The position numbers and the translations under genes are program-made. The notes beneath the pieces were generated by a model, which saw nothing but the letters and a program-made list of their open reading frames with translations, was not told the DNA's origin and ran no database searches. Below are positions 53,442 through 61,150 of a DNA stretch of 64,000 nucleotides, piece after piece. The stretch's first letter is position 1, and the number at the start of each line of letters is the position of its first letter. Location of the stretch: NCBI RefSeq assembly GCF_964253035.1, contig NZ_CAXUQL020000001.1:5456001-5520000 (forward strand). The letters are read 5' to 3'. The DNA comes from Pseudorhodoferax sp032153935 (GTDB lineage: Bacteria; Pseudomonadota; Gammaproteobacteria; Burkholderiales; Burkholderiaceae_C).

Positions 53442-54482
53442 ATGGCCTTGATGGACTTCATCCGCAAGCAATTCATCGACGTCATCCAGTGGACGGAGGA
53501 CGGCGACGGCACGCTGGCATGGCGCTTTCCCATGCAGGACATGGAGATCCAGTACGGCGCCTCGCTGACCGTGCGCGAGTCGCAGATGGCGGTCTTCGTC
53601 AACGAGGGCAAGGTGGCCGACGTGTTCGGCCCGGGCCTGTACAAGCTCACCACGCAGAACATCCCGCTGCTGACCAACCTCAAGAACTGGGACAAGCTGT
53701 TCGAGTCGCCGTTCAAGAGCGATGTCTACTTCTTCAGCACGCGCCAGCAGGTCGACCAGAAATGGGGCACGCCCCAGCCGGTGACGATCCGCGACAAGGA
53801 CTTCGGCGCCGTGCGGCTGCGCGCCTTCGGCAACTACAGCTTCCGCATCGCCGACCCCAGGGTGTTCCACACCGAGATCTCGGGCACGCGCCCGGCCTAC
53901 GGCACGGCCGACCTCGAGGGCCAGCTGCGCGGGATGGTGCTGCAGCACCTGTCGGACGGCATCGCGCAGAGCGGCATCCCGTTCCTGGACCTGGCGGCCA
54001 ACCAGATCGAGTTCGCCAAGGCCCTGGCGGCCGAGCTGGGGCCGGCCTTCGCGGCCATCGGCTTGAAGCTCGAGGGCATGACGGTGCAGAACGTCTCGCT
54101 GCCCGAGGAGCTGCAAAAGATCCTGGACCAGAAGATCGGCATGGGCATGGTCGGCAACGACATGGGCAAGTTCATGCAGTACCAGACCGCCCAGGCCATC
54201 CCGAAGTTCGCCGAGGGTGCGGGTGGCGGCAGCGGCGTGGCCGGCGATGCCATGGGCCTGGGCGCCGGCGTGGCGCTGGGCCAGGTGCTGGCGCAGAACC
54301 TGCAGCAAGGCCTGCAGCGGCCGGCCCCGGCCCCGGCCGCGCCTGCGGCGGCCGCCGCGGTGCTCAAGCCCGAGGACGTGCTGGCCACGCTGGAGCGCCT
54401 GGGCGAACTCAAGACCAAGGGCATCCTGACGGACGAAGAGTTCGCCAGCAAAAAGGCCGAGCTGCTCAAGAAGCTGGTCTGA
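53442..54482 (+). CDS. SPFH-domain protein (YdjI-like) with C-terminal SHOCT-type motif
   Basis: This 346-residue protein has an SPFH/Band-7-like domain over about residues 1-210 (IQWTEDGDGTLAWRFPMQDM, then LPEELQKILDQKIGMGMVGN). A Gly/Ala/Pro-rich linker follows, ending in a short SHOCT-like helix pair (LERLGELKTKGILTDEEFAS). Such cytosolic scaffold proteins associate with membranes and, in Bacillus YdjI, work with PspA. GAGGAGG provides a strong ribosome site. It heads a co-directional series of membrane-stress-type and polyamine genes. Confidence 0.88.
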   Translation: MALMDFIRKQFIDVIQWTEDGDGTLAWRFPMQDMEIQYGASLTVRESQMAVFVNEGKVADVFGPGLYKLTTQNIPLLTNLKNWDKLFESPFKSDVYFFSTRQQVDQKWGTPQPVTIRDKDFGAVRLRAFGNYSFRIADPRVFHTEISGTRPAYGTADLEGQLRGMVLQHLSDGIAQSGIPFLDLAANQIEFAKALAAELGPAFAAIGLKLEGMTVQNVSLPEELQKILDQKIGMGMVGNDMGKFMQYQTAQAIPKFAEGAGGGSGVAGDAMGLGAGVALGQVLAQNLQQGLQRPAPAPAAPAAAAAVLKPEDVLATLERLGELKTKGILTDEEFASKKAELLKKLV

Positions 54483-54548
54483 CCCTGGACTGCGCGGTGG
54501 TCTCGGCCTGACCGGCCGGGCCCGCCGTGCGCCTGCCGCACGCCTCGC

Positions 54549-56048
54549 ATGGCCAACGACACCCCACAGCGCAGCTACAGCGCGCCCTGCCCCGGCTGCG
54601 GCGCGCCGGTCACCTTCCTGCACGCGCAATCCACCCACGCCATTTGCGCCTACTGCCAGAGCACGGTGGTGCGCGAAGGCGAGGTGCTGCGCCGCCTGGG
54701 CAAGATGGCCGAGCTGTTCGACGACCACAGCCCGCTGCAATTGCAGGCGAGCGGCACCTGGCAAGGCCAGGCGTTCACGCTGGTCGGCCGGCTGCAGTAC
54801 CGCGGTAGCAACGGCACCTGGACCGAATGGGAGGCCCTGCTCGCCGACGGCAGCCTGGCCACCCTGGGCGAGGACAACGGCAGCTATGTGTTCAGCCGGC
54901 CCGGTGCGCCGCAGCAGGCCCTGCCCGCGGCCGGAACGTTGCGCGTGGGTCAGCGGGTCGCGCTCTCGGGCACTGCCTACAGCGTCGCCAGCCGTGACCA
55001 GACCACGCTGATCGCCGCCGCGGGCGAGCTGCCGCACCTGCCGCCCCTGGGCCAGGCATTCGAGATGGTGGAGCTGCGCAGCGCCGACGGCGAGGTGCTC
55101 AGCATCGACTACGGCCGCCAGCCGCCGCTGGTCGCGCGTGGCCGCGCGGTGCTGCTCGAGGATCTGCAGCTCCGTGGCCTGCGCGATGGCATCGCGAAGG
55201 AGGAGCGCGCGCGCCAGTTCGCCTGTCCGCAGTGCGGCGCGCCCGTGCAGGTGACCTTGGCCAGCAGCAAGACCATCACCTGCACGCAGTGCCACGCCGT
55301 GATCGACCTGTCCGGCGGTATCGGTGGCGAGCTGCGCCACGCGCTGCAGGACGAGCCGCATCGTCCGCTCATCGCGCTGGGCAGCATCGGCCGGCTGCAG
55401 GGCGTGGACTGGCAGGTGGTGGGCTTCCAGCACCGGCTCGGCCGCGACCCCGAAGACCCCGACGAGACCTTCGGCTGGAGCGAATACCTGCTCTACCACG
55501 CCAAGCGCGGCTTCTCCTTCCTCGTCGATTCGCAGGACGGCTGGAGCATGGTCGCGCCGACCACGGGCGCGCCCCAGCTCTCGGGCGACGGCCGCAGCGC
55601 GAGCTACCTGGGCAGCCGCTACGATCTGCGCGAGCGCTACCAGGCCGAGACCGACTACGTGGCCGGCGAGTTCTACTGGCCCGTGCAGCGCGGCCAGAAG
55701 ACCAGCAACAGCGACTTCGCCAAAGGGCGCACGCTGCTGTCGATGGAGCGGACGGCCAACGAGATCACCTGGTCCACCGGCGGGCAGCTGGACAGCGCCA
55801 CGGTGGCCCAGGCCTTCAAGCTGGAGGGCCGCAAGGACCTGTTCAAGCGCAGCGACGCGGCGCCGCTCAGCGCGGCCTCCGGCCTGAGCCGCACCACCAT
55901 CGTGCTGGTCGTGCTGCTGGTGCTGGTGATCCTGTTGGTCGCGCGCTGCGACGACTGCGACCCGCAGCGCGAGAACTGCAGCCATGGCAGCAGCCGTTCC
56001 AGCGGCGCTTCGTACGGCGGCTACAGCACCGGCGGCGGCCACAAATGA
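54549..56048 (+). CDS. DUF4178 protein with two zinc ribbons and a C-terminal membrane anchor
   Basis: The 499-residue protein has an N-terminal zinc ribbon (CPGCGAPVTF then CAYCQS, about residues 14-40) and a first DUF4178-type beta module. A second ribbon (CPQCGAPVQV then CTQC, about 227-250) and a further DUF4178 module follow. A hydrophobic helix near residue 455-475 (TIVLVVLLVLVILLVA) precedes a Cys/Ser/Gly-rich tail with CDDCDP. The topology suggests a large cytoplasmic part anchored near the C-terminus. Function is unknown. The gene lies 66 bp after the SPFH gene. Confidence 0.82.
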   Translation: MANDTPQRSYSAPCPGCGAPVTFLHAQSTHAICAYCQSTVVREGEVLRRLGKMAELFDDHSPLQLQASGTWQGQAFTLVGRLQYRGSNGTWTEWEALLADGSLATLGEDNGSYVFSRPGAPQQALPAAGTLRVGQRVALSGTAYSVASRDQTTLIAAAGELPHLPPLGQAFEMVELRSADGEVLSIDYGRQPPLVARGRAVLLEDLQLRGLRDGIAKEERARQFACPQCGAPVQVTLASSKTITCTQCHAVIDLSGGIGGELRHALQDEPHRPLIALGSIGRLQGVDWQVVGFQHRLGRDPEDPDETFGWSEYLLYHAKRGFSFLVDSQDGWSMVAPTTGAPQLSGDGRSASYLGSRYDLRERYQAETDYVAGEFYWPVQRGQKTSNSDFAKGRTLLSMERTANEITWSTGGQLDSATVAQAFKLEGRKDLFKRSDAAPLSAASGLSRTTIVLVVLLVLVILLVARCDDCDPQRENCSHGSSRSSGASYGGYSTGGGHK

Positions 56049-56073
56049 AGACTCTTTCTGACGGAGGTTCCCC

Positions 56074-56295
56074 ATGGGACTGGAATGGTTGAGACCCGGC
56101 GCCTTCTTTGGCTCCATCCTGTACGCGCTGATCGGCGTGGTGGTGTTCTGGCTGGCGTTCGTCGTGATCGACAAGATCACGCCCTACGACCTGTGGCAGG
56201 AGCTGGTCGAGAAGCAGAACGTGGCGCTGGGCATCGTGGTCGGCGCGATGTGCCTGGGCATCTCCATCATCGTGGCCGCAGCGGTGCACGGTTGA
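56074..56295 (+). CDS. DUF350-family small membrane protein
   Basis: The 73-residue product has two transmembrane helices (AFFGSILYALIGVVVFWLAF and ALGIVVGAMCLGISIIVAAA) joined by a charged loop (IDKITPYDLWQELVE), the standard DUF350 half unit. ACGGAGG precedes the ATG. In E. coli the related YjfL is encoded next to PspA-like and glutathionylspermidine-synthase-like proteins. That parallels the polyamine genes here. The aminopropyltransferase begins 4 bp downstream. Confidence 0.85.
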   Translation: MGLEWLRPGAFFGSILYALIGVVVFWLAFVVIDKITPYDLWQELVEKQNVALGIVVGAMCLGISIIVAAAVHG

Positions 56296-56299
56296 GCGC

Positions 56300-57823
56300 G
56301 TGACGACCGCCGCTTCGCGGCCGGTGGCGGTCGCGCTGCTGGCCAGCGTCTTCGTCGTGGCCGCCTGCGGGCTGGTCTACGAACTGGCCGCGGGCGCCCT
56401 GGCCTCCTATGTGCTGGGCGACTCCATCCTGCAGTTCTCCACCATCATCGGCAGCTACCTGTTCGCGATGGGTGTGGGCTCGTGGCTGTCGCGCTACTTC
56501 GAGCGCCAGCTGCCGGCGCATTTCCTGCGCATCGAGCTGCTGGTGGCGCTGGTGGGCGGTGCGCTGCCGGCCATCCTGTTCATCGCCAACGCCTGGACGC
56601 CGGACGCCTTCCGGCTGCTGCTGTACGGGCTGGTGTTCCTGGTCGGCACGCTGGTGGGACTGGAGATCCCGCTGGTGATGCGCATCCTCAAGCGCGACGT
56701 GGCGCTCAAGGACCTGGTCTCGCAGGTGCTGACCTTCGACTACCTGGGCGCGCTGGCCGTGTCCGTGGCGTTCCCGCTGCTGCTGGTGCCGCACCTGGGA
56801 CTGGTGCGCACGGGACTGCTGTTCGGCTTCATGAATGCGGCCGTGGCGCTGTGGGCGCTGTGGCTGTTCCGCCATGAGCTGCGCCAGTTTGGCGCCCACG
56901 CGCTGGCCTGCGTGCTGACGCTGGCCGTGCTGGCCACGGGCTTCGTCGGCGCCGACCGCATCACCACGCTGGCCGAGGACCGCTTCTACCAGGACCGTGC
57001 CGTGTTCAGCGAACAGACGCCCTACCAGCGCATCGTCGTCACGCACGGCCGTCACGGCCACCGGCTGTACCTGAACGGCAACCTGCAGTTCGCCGAGCAC
57101 GACGAGTACCGCTACCACGAGGCCCTGGTGCACCCGGCCATGGCCGCCCATGGCGCACCGCGCAAGGTGGCGGTGCTGGGCGGTGGCGACGGCATGGCCG
57201 TGCGCGAGATCCTGAAGTACCCGACCGTCGAGCAGGTCACGCTGGTCGAGCTGGACCCGGCCATGACGCGGCTGTTCCGCGACCACGCACCGCTGGCCGC
57301 GCTGAACGGCGAGGCGCTGCGCTCGCCCAAGGTGCGGGTGGTCAACACCGACGCCTTCCGCTGGCTGGAGGAGACGCAGGACATCTTCGACGTGGTCGTG
57401 GTGGACTTCCCCGATCCGACCAACTTCTCCATCGGCAAGCTCTACACCAACTCGTTCTATGCGCTGCTGGACCGGCACCTCGCGGCCAGCGGCTACGCGG
57501 TGGTGCAGTCGACCTCGCCGCTGCTGGCGCGCCAGAGCTTCTGGACCGTGGTCGCCACCATCGAGTCGGTGGGCCTGCAGACCGCGCCCTACCACGCCCA
57601 TGTGCCGAGCTTCGGCGAATGGGGCTTCGTGCTGGCCGGGCGCCGGCCCTGGCGCGCACCAAAGCAGCTGCCCGAGGGCCTGCGCTTCCTCGACCTGGAC
57701 GGCGTGGCGGCGCTGTTCGACTTTCCGCGCGACATGGCACGCGTGCCGGCCGAGGTGAACCGGCTGTCCAACCAGGTGCTCGTGAACCTCTACGAGGACG
57801 AATGGGGCAAGGCCAAGCCATGA
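56300..57823 (+). CDS. speE: Membrane-embedded polyamine aminopropyltransferase (spermidine synthase-like)
   Basis: This 507-residue protein starts with GTG. Residues 1 to about 215 hold around seven transmembrane helices; residues from about 235 form a spermidine-synthase domain. The domain contains LNGNLQFAEHDEYRYHEALV, the AdoMet-binding VLGGGDGMAVREIL, VELDPAMTRLF and the catalytic VVDFPDPTN. It would move an aminopropyl group from decarboxylated AdoMet to an amine at the membrane. Its stop overlaps the FAD protein start by ATGA. A decarboxylase gene for its co-substrate lies downstream on the opposite strand. Confidence 0.9.
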   Translation: MTTAASRPVAVALLASVFVVAACGLVYELAAGALASYVLGDSILQFSTIIGSYLFAMGVGSWLSRYFERQLPAHFLRIELLVALVGGALPAILFIANAWTPDAFRLLLYGLVFLVGTLVGLEIPLVMRILKRDVALKDLVSQVLTFDYLGALAVSVAFPLLLVPHLGLVRTGLLFGFMNAAVALWALWLFRHELRQFGAHALACVLTLAVLATGFVGADRITTLAEDRFYQDRAVFSEQTPYQRIVVTHGRHGHRLYLNGNLQFAEHDEYRYHEALVHPAMAAHGAPRKVAVLGGGDGMAVREILKYPTVEQVTLVELDPAMTRLFRDHAPLAALNGEALRSPKVRVVNTDAFRWLEETQDIFDVVVVDFPDPTNFSIGKLYTNSFYALLDRHLAASGYAVVQSTSPLLARQSFWTVVATIESVGLQTAPYHAHVPSFGEWGFVLAGRRPWRAPKQLPEGLRFLDLDGVAALFDFPRDMARVPAEVNRLSNQVLVNLYEDEWGKAKP

Positions 57824-59391
57824 TCTCGCGGCGCGCCTGGCTGGCCGGCGCAGCCCTGCCGCTGCTGCAGGGCTGCGATACGCCGGCATCGCCGCTGGCC
57901 GGCGCCTTCGTGGGCGCCAGCCCCGAGCGCGGCCACCTGCTGCGCTCGGCCATGGCGCAGGCGCCGGCCCGCACGCAGCGCACGCGCGTGCTGATCGCTG
58001 GCGGCGGCGTGGCCGGGCTGGCCGCGGCGCGTGCGCTGCGCCAGCGCGGCATCGAGGACTTCGTGCTGCTGGAACTGGAAGACCAGGCCGGCGGCAACAG
58101 CCGCGCCACGCAGCTCCAGGGCCTGCCCTGCCCGCTGGCCGCGCACTACCTGCCGCTGCCCACGGACGCTGCGCACGAGGTGCAGGACCTGCTTGAGGAA
58201 CTCGGCCTGCGCCAGCGCGTGGCGGGCCGTTGGGAGTATGAAGAGCGCCACCTGTGCCACAGCCCGCAGGAGCGGCTCTACCGCAACGGCCACTGGCAGG
58301 ACGGCCTGCTCCCCCTGCAGGACATCGGCGCCGGCACGCTGGCGCAGTACCGGCGCTTCGCCGCGCGCGTGGCGGCGCTGATGCGCAGCGCCCCGTTCGC
58401 CCTGCCCGCGCAGCGCGTGCCCTTCGCGACCGAACACGCGGCGCTGGACGCCCAGACCATGGCGCAGTGGCTGGGCCGCGAGGGCCTGGACGACGCGCAG
58501 TTGCACTGGTATCTGGACTACTGCTGCCGCGACGACTTCGGCGCGGGGCTGGAGAGCGTGTCGGCCTGGGCCGGCATCCACTACTTCGCCAGCCGGCATG
58601 GCTTCCATGCGCCCGGTGATGCCGATGCCGAACGCGAGGCGGTGCTGACCTGGCCCGAGGGCAATGCCTGGCTCACACAGCGGCTCGCGCAGCCGCTGGG
58701 CGATCGGCTGCGCTGCGCACGCGTGGTGAGCCGCATCGCCCCCCAGCGGCAGGGGGTGACCGTACAGGCGTTGGACCTGGCCAGCGGCCAGCTGGAACAG
58801 TGGGAAGCCACGCACTGCATCGTCGCGCTGCCGGTGTTCGTGGCCGCGCGCGTGCTGGCCGAGCCGCCGGCCTTCGTGCGCGAGGCTGCCACCACGCTGC
58901 GCTACGCGCCCTGGCTGGTGGCCAACGTGCACCTGCGCGCCGCACTGGACGACCACGGCGGCGCGGCGCCGAGCTGGGACAACGTGGTCTACGGCAGCCA
59001 CGCGCTGGGCTATGTCGACGCCGGCCACCAGGGCCTGGCGCAGCGCCGCCCGGACAGCCCGCGCGTGCTGAGCTGGTACCACGCGCTGGGGCTGGCACCC
59101 GAGGCGCGCGGCGCGCTGCTGCAACAGCCCTGGCAGCACTGGGCTGGGCTGATGTTCGACGAACTCGGCCCCGCCCACCCGGACCTGCGCGCCAAGGCCA
59201 CGCACATCGCGGTCGCGCGCTACGGCCACGCCATGGCCACGCCGGTGCCGGGGCTGGTGCAGCGGCTGCGCGCCAACCCGGCGACGCCGCAGGCCGGCCC
59301 GCTGCTGTTCGCGCACGCGGACTGGTCGGGTTACTCGGTGTTCGAGGAAGCCTTCACGCGCGGGCACCTGGCAGGGCTGGCGGCGGGCTGA
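57820..59391 (+). CDS. Exported FAD-dependent amine-oxidase-like protein
   Basis: The 523-residue protein begins with an Arg pair and a lipobox-like segment (MISRRAWLAGAALPLLQGC), suggesting a Tat-exported or lipid-anchored enzyme. The FAD-binding motif LIAGGGVAGLAAARALRQRG follows at about residues 52-71. The body resembles flavin amine oxidases/NAD(P)-binding Rossmann proteins, with AHADWSGYSVFEEAFTRG near the end. Position after an aminopropyltransferase suggests polyamine oxidation outside the cytoplasm (inference). The final 38 bp overlap the convergent decarboxylase gene. Confidence 0.85.
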   Translation: MISRRAWLAGAALPLLQGCDTPASPLAGAFVGASPERGHLLRSAMAQAPARTQRTRVLIAGGGVAGLAAARALRQRGIEDFVLLELEDQAGGNSRATQLQGLPCPLAAHYLPLPTDAAHEVQDLLEELGLRQRVAGRWEYEERHLCHSPQERLYRNGHWQDGLLPLQDIGAGTLAQYRRFAARVAALMRSAPFALPAQRVPFATEHAALDAQTMAQWLGREGLDDAQLHWYLDYCCRDDFGAGLESVSAWAGIHYFASRHGFHAPGDADAEREAVLTWPEGNAWLTQRLAQPLGDRLRCARVVSRIAPQRQGVTVQALDLASGQLEQWEATHCIVALPVFVAARVLAEPPAFVREAATTLRYAPWLVANVHLRAALDDHGGAAPSWDNVVYGSHALGYVDAGHQGLAQRRPDSPRVLSWYHALGLAPEARGALLQQPWQHWAGLMFDELGPAHPDLRAKATHIAVARYGHAMATPVPGLVQRLRANPATPQAGPLLFAHADWSGYSVFEEAFTRGHLAGLAAG

Positions 59392-59758
59392 GGCCGCGCT
59401 CCAGTGCCTGGCGCAGCACCTGTTCGGGCGCAAAGCGCGCCACCAGCGCATCGAGCAGCGCCCGGGCCTGGCCGCGGTGGTCGGCGCCGAAGTTGCAGAC
59501 GTAGACGTCCAGCGTCACGGCCGCCTGCTCGGGCCAGGTGTGCACGCACAGATGCGATTCGGCCAGCAGCACCGTGGCGGTCACGCCGCCCGGGCCCTGG
59601 TCCGTGTCGGGAAAGCGGTGGACCAGCTGCCCCACGGGCTGCAGGCCGGCATCGCGCACGGCCTGCACGCACCAGGCACCCAGCGCCTGCGCGTCGATGA
59701 GCCAACGCGGCGCGCAGCGGCAGCCGTGCAGGTCGGCGGTCAGGTGCAGGCCGCGCAT
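59354..59758 (-). CDS. speD: S-adenosylmethionine decarboxylase proenzyme (short prokaryotic form)
   Basis: This 134-residue pyruvoyl enzyme shows the self-cleavage site in LLAESHLCVHTWPE: Ser68 would become the pyruvoyl group, with His73 and Cys88 as proton-relay residues. The same spacing is known for the Thermotoga enzyme (Ser63, His68, Cys83). It makes decarboxylated AdoMet, the aminopropyl donor for the neighbouring SpeE-like protein. I chose Met 59758 (MRGLHLTADL), the family start. It is on the opposite strand and overlaps the FAD gene's end. Confidence 0.92.
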   Translation of the reverse strand: MRGLHLTADLHGCRCAPRWLIDAQALGAWCVQAVRDAGLQPVGQLVHRFPDTDQGPGGVTATVLLAESHLCVHTWPEQAAVTLDVYVCNFGADHRGQARALLDALVARFAPEQVLRQALERGLSPPPALPGARA

Positions 59759-59774
59759 GCTGCCCCCGCAGGCA

Positions 59775-60215
59775 TCACTTGCCGTTGATGCCAAGCAGCT
59801 CGACCTCGAACTGCAGCGTGGCGTTCGGCGGGATCACGCCGCCCGCGCCACGGCTGCCGTAGGCGATGGCGGCCGGGCAGGTCAGCCTGGCCTTGCCGCC
59901 GACCTTCATCTTCTGCACGCCCTCGGTCCAGCAGGGGATCACGCCGCTGAGCGGGAACTCGATGGGGGCGTTGCGCTTGTAGGAGCTGTCGAACTCCTTG
60001 CCGTCCAGGAAGGTGCCGCGGTAGTGCACCTTGACCTTGTCGCTCGCGCCGGGGCTGGCGCCCTTGCCGTCCTGCAGCGAGCGGTAGACCAGGCCGGACG
60101 TCGTGGTCTGGGCACCGGGCTCCTTGGCGGCAGCGTCGAGCGTGGTGGCGGTCTGCGCAAAGGCGGCGCCGGTGAGGAGTGCGGCCAACAGGACGGCGGA
60201 CGGTCCGAGATGCAT
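59775..60215 (-). CDS. FKBP-type peptidyl-prolyl cis-trans isomerase, periplasmic
   Basis: The protein has 146 residues with a signal peptide ending in GAAFAQ and one FKBP domain: KVKVHYRGTFLDGKEFDSSY, GVIPCWTEGVQKMKVGGKA, and IPPNATLQFEVELLGI. It catalyses proline isomerisation during protein folding in the periplasm. Met 60215 has AAGGAA upstream; longer in-frame starts have no such site. It lies 16 bp before speD on the same strand and may be co-transcribed with it. Confidence 0.92.
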   Translation of the reverse strand: MHLGPSAVLLAALLTGAAFAQTATTLDAAAKEPGAQTTTSGLVYRSLQDGKGASPGASDKVKVHYRGTFLDGKEFDSSYKRNAPIEFPLSGVIPCWTEGVQKMKVGGKARLTCPAAIAYGSRGAGGVIPPNATLQFEVELLGINGK

Positions 60216-60335
60216 CGAGGGTTCCTTCAAGGGGCAAAGCTGCGAATTATGGCCAGCCGCACGGTTGCCGGATTCGGCAGGCGCATACGGTGCGGCGGCG
60301 GAATCCTTTCTCAGGGATCTCACGCATGGTTGCTT

Positions 60336-60351
60336 TGTATATTTGAATACA
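60336..60351. promoter_or_regulatory. AT-rich palindrome upstream of the PEP-CTERM gene
   Basis: TGTAT-ATTTGA-ATACA is a perfect 5-bp inverted repeat in the most AT-rich stretch of this part of the window, 36 bp before the start of the PEP-CTERM gene. It may be a regulator site overlapping a promoter. No sigma-54 pattern (GG-N10-GC) is present here. Confidence 0.4.
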
Positions 60352-60386
60352 CTTCTTTCCTTTTTTCTACGTTCGATTGGTTTGAC

Positions 60387-61061
60387 ATGAAGAAGTTGAT
60401 CGCGGCAGCCAGCGTGATGGCATCAGTACTTTGGTCCCCTGCCCAGGCTGCTCCCACGACCCTCACGTGGGTCGATTCCGGTGCCTACACGGCTGCAGGC
60501 TTCGCCAATCCGGCCAGCACCAACTACCTGGCCGGAAACTGCGTCGACCCGTGGTGCCAGACGATCCAGGGTGATTTTCGGAACTTCTTCGTTTTCGACA
60601 CCGCGCCGCTGGTCGGCACGGTGACCTCCGGGATCCTGCGGCTGCGCAACGGCTTCGTACCCGTTGGCGGTGTCTATTCGATCTTCGATGTCACCACCCC
60701 GATCACGGCACTGCGCGAAGGCGGCACCGGCCTGACTGGCGTCTACGACGACCTGGGTTCAGGTGTCCTGTACGGCAGCACCCCCGTGGAGAGCAGCGAT
60801 GTGACCGGCCGCGCCTTCGTCGACGTGGTCCTCAACGCGGCGGCCATCGCCGCCATCAACGCCAGCAACGGCCTGTTCGCGCTGGGCGGCAACTTTGACT
60901 CCACGATGTTCGCGTTCGGCGGCACCAACACGGACGAGCGCAGACAACTGATCCTCGAGATCAACGACGTGCCGGAACCCTCGTCCGTGGCACTGTGCGC
61001 ATTGGGCGTCGGGTTGGTTGCCGCCGCGCGCCGCCGCAAGCTGCCCACCGCGGCACGCTGA
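60387..61061 (+). CDS. PEP-CTERM sorting-domain exported protein
   Basis: The 224-residue protein has a signal peptide (MKKLIAAASVMASV, cleaved near PAQA) and a C-terminal sorting signal VPEPSSVALCALGVGLVAA followed by Arg/Lys. This is recognised by exosortase EpsH/XrtA. The middle is beta-rich and low in charge, typical of secreted PEP-CTERM proteins tied to exopolysaccharide. No exosortase or polysaccharide gene is in the window. Base composition upstream is more AT-rich than the surroundings. Confidence 0.9.
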   Translation: MKKLIAAASVMASVLWSPAQAAPTTLTWVDSGAYTAAGFANPASTNYLAGNCVDPWCQTIQGDFRNFFVFDTAPLVGTVTSGILRLRNGFVPVGGVYSIFDVTTPITALREGGTGLTGVYDDLGSGVLYGSTPVESSDVTGRAFVDVVLNAAAIAAINASNGLFALGGNFDSTMFAFGGTNTDERRQLILEINDVPEPSSVALCALGVGLVAAARRRKLPTAAR

Positions 61062-61116
61062 CCTGCGCGCAGGCCGGCAACCGGGCCGGCCCGCGGCCTA
61101 TACTGCACTGCAACAA

Positions 61117-61132
61117 GCGGGCTGCAGCCCGC
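61117..61132. other. 16-bp perfect palindrome before the patatin gene
   Basis: GCGGGCTGCAGCCCGC lies 18 bp upstream of the GTG start, in the expected leader. TATACT at 61099-61104 could be a -10 box. The palindrome would form a stem close to the ribosome site and might limit translation. It may also be the terminator stem of the PEP-CTERM gene, but no T-run follows. Confidence 0.35.
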
Positions 61133-61150
61133 GCTCCTGAAGGCTTCCCG

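Noticed and set aside
53019..56180. A 1053-codon open frame on the minus strand opposite the SPFH and DUF4178 genes.
   Set aside because: Low-complexity composition and no motif; the plus strand encodes recognisable SPFH and zinc-ribbon proteins with good ribosome sites.
60300..60386. A sigma-54 promoter upstream of the PEP-CTERM gene, as seen for some exosortase substrates.
   Set aside because: A TTGC is present but no GG lies 12 bp before its GC.
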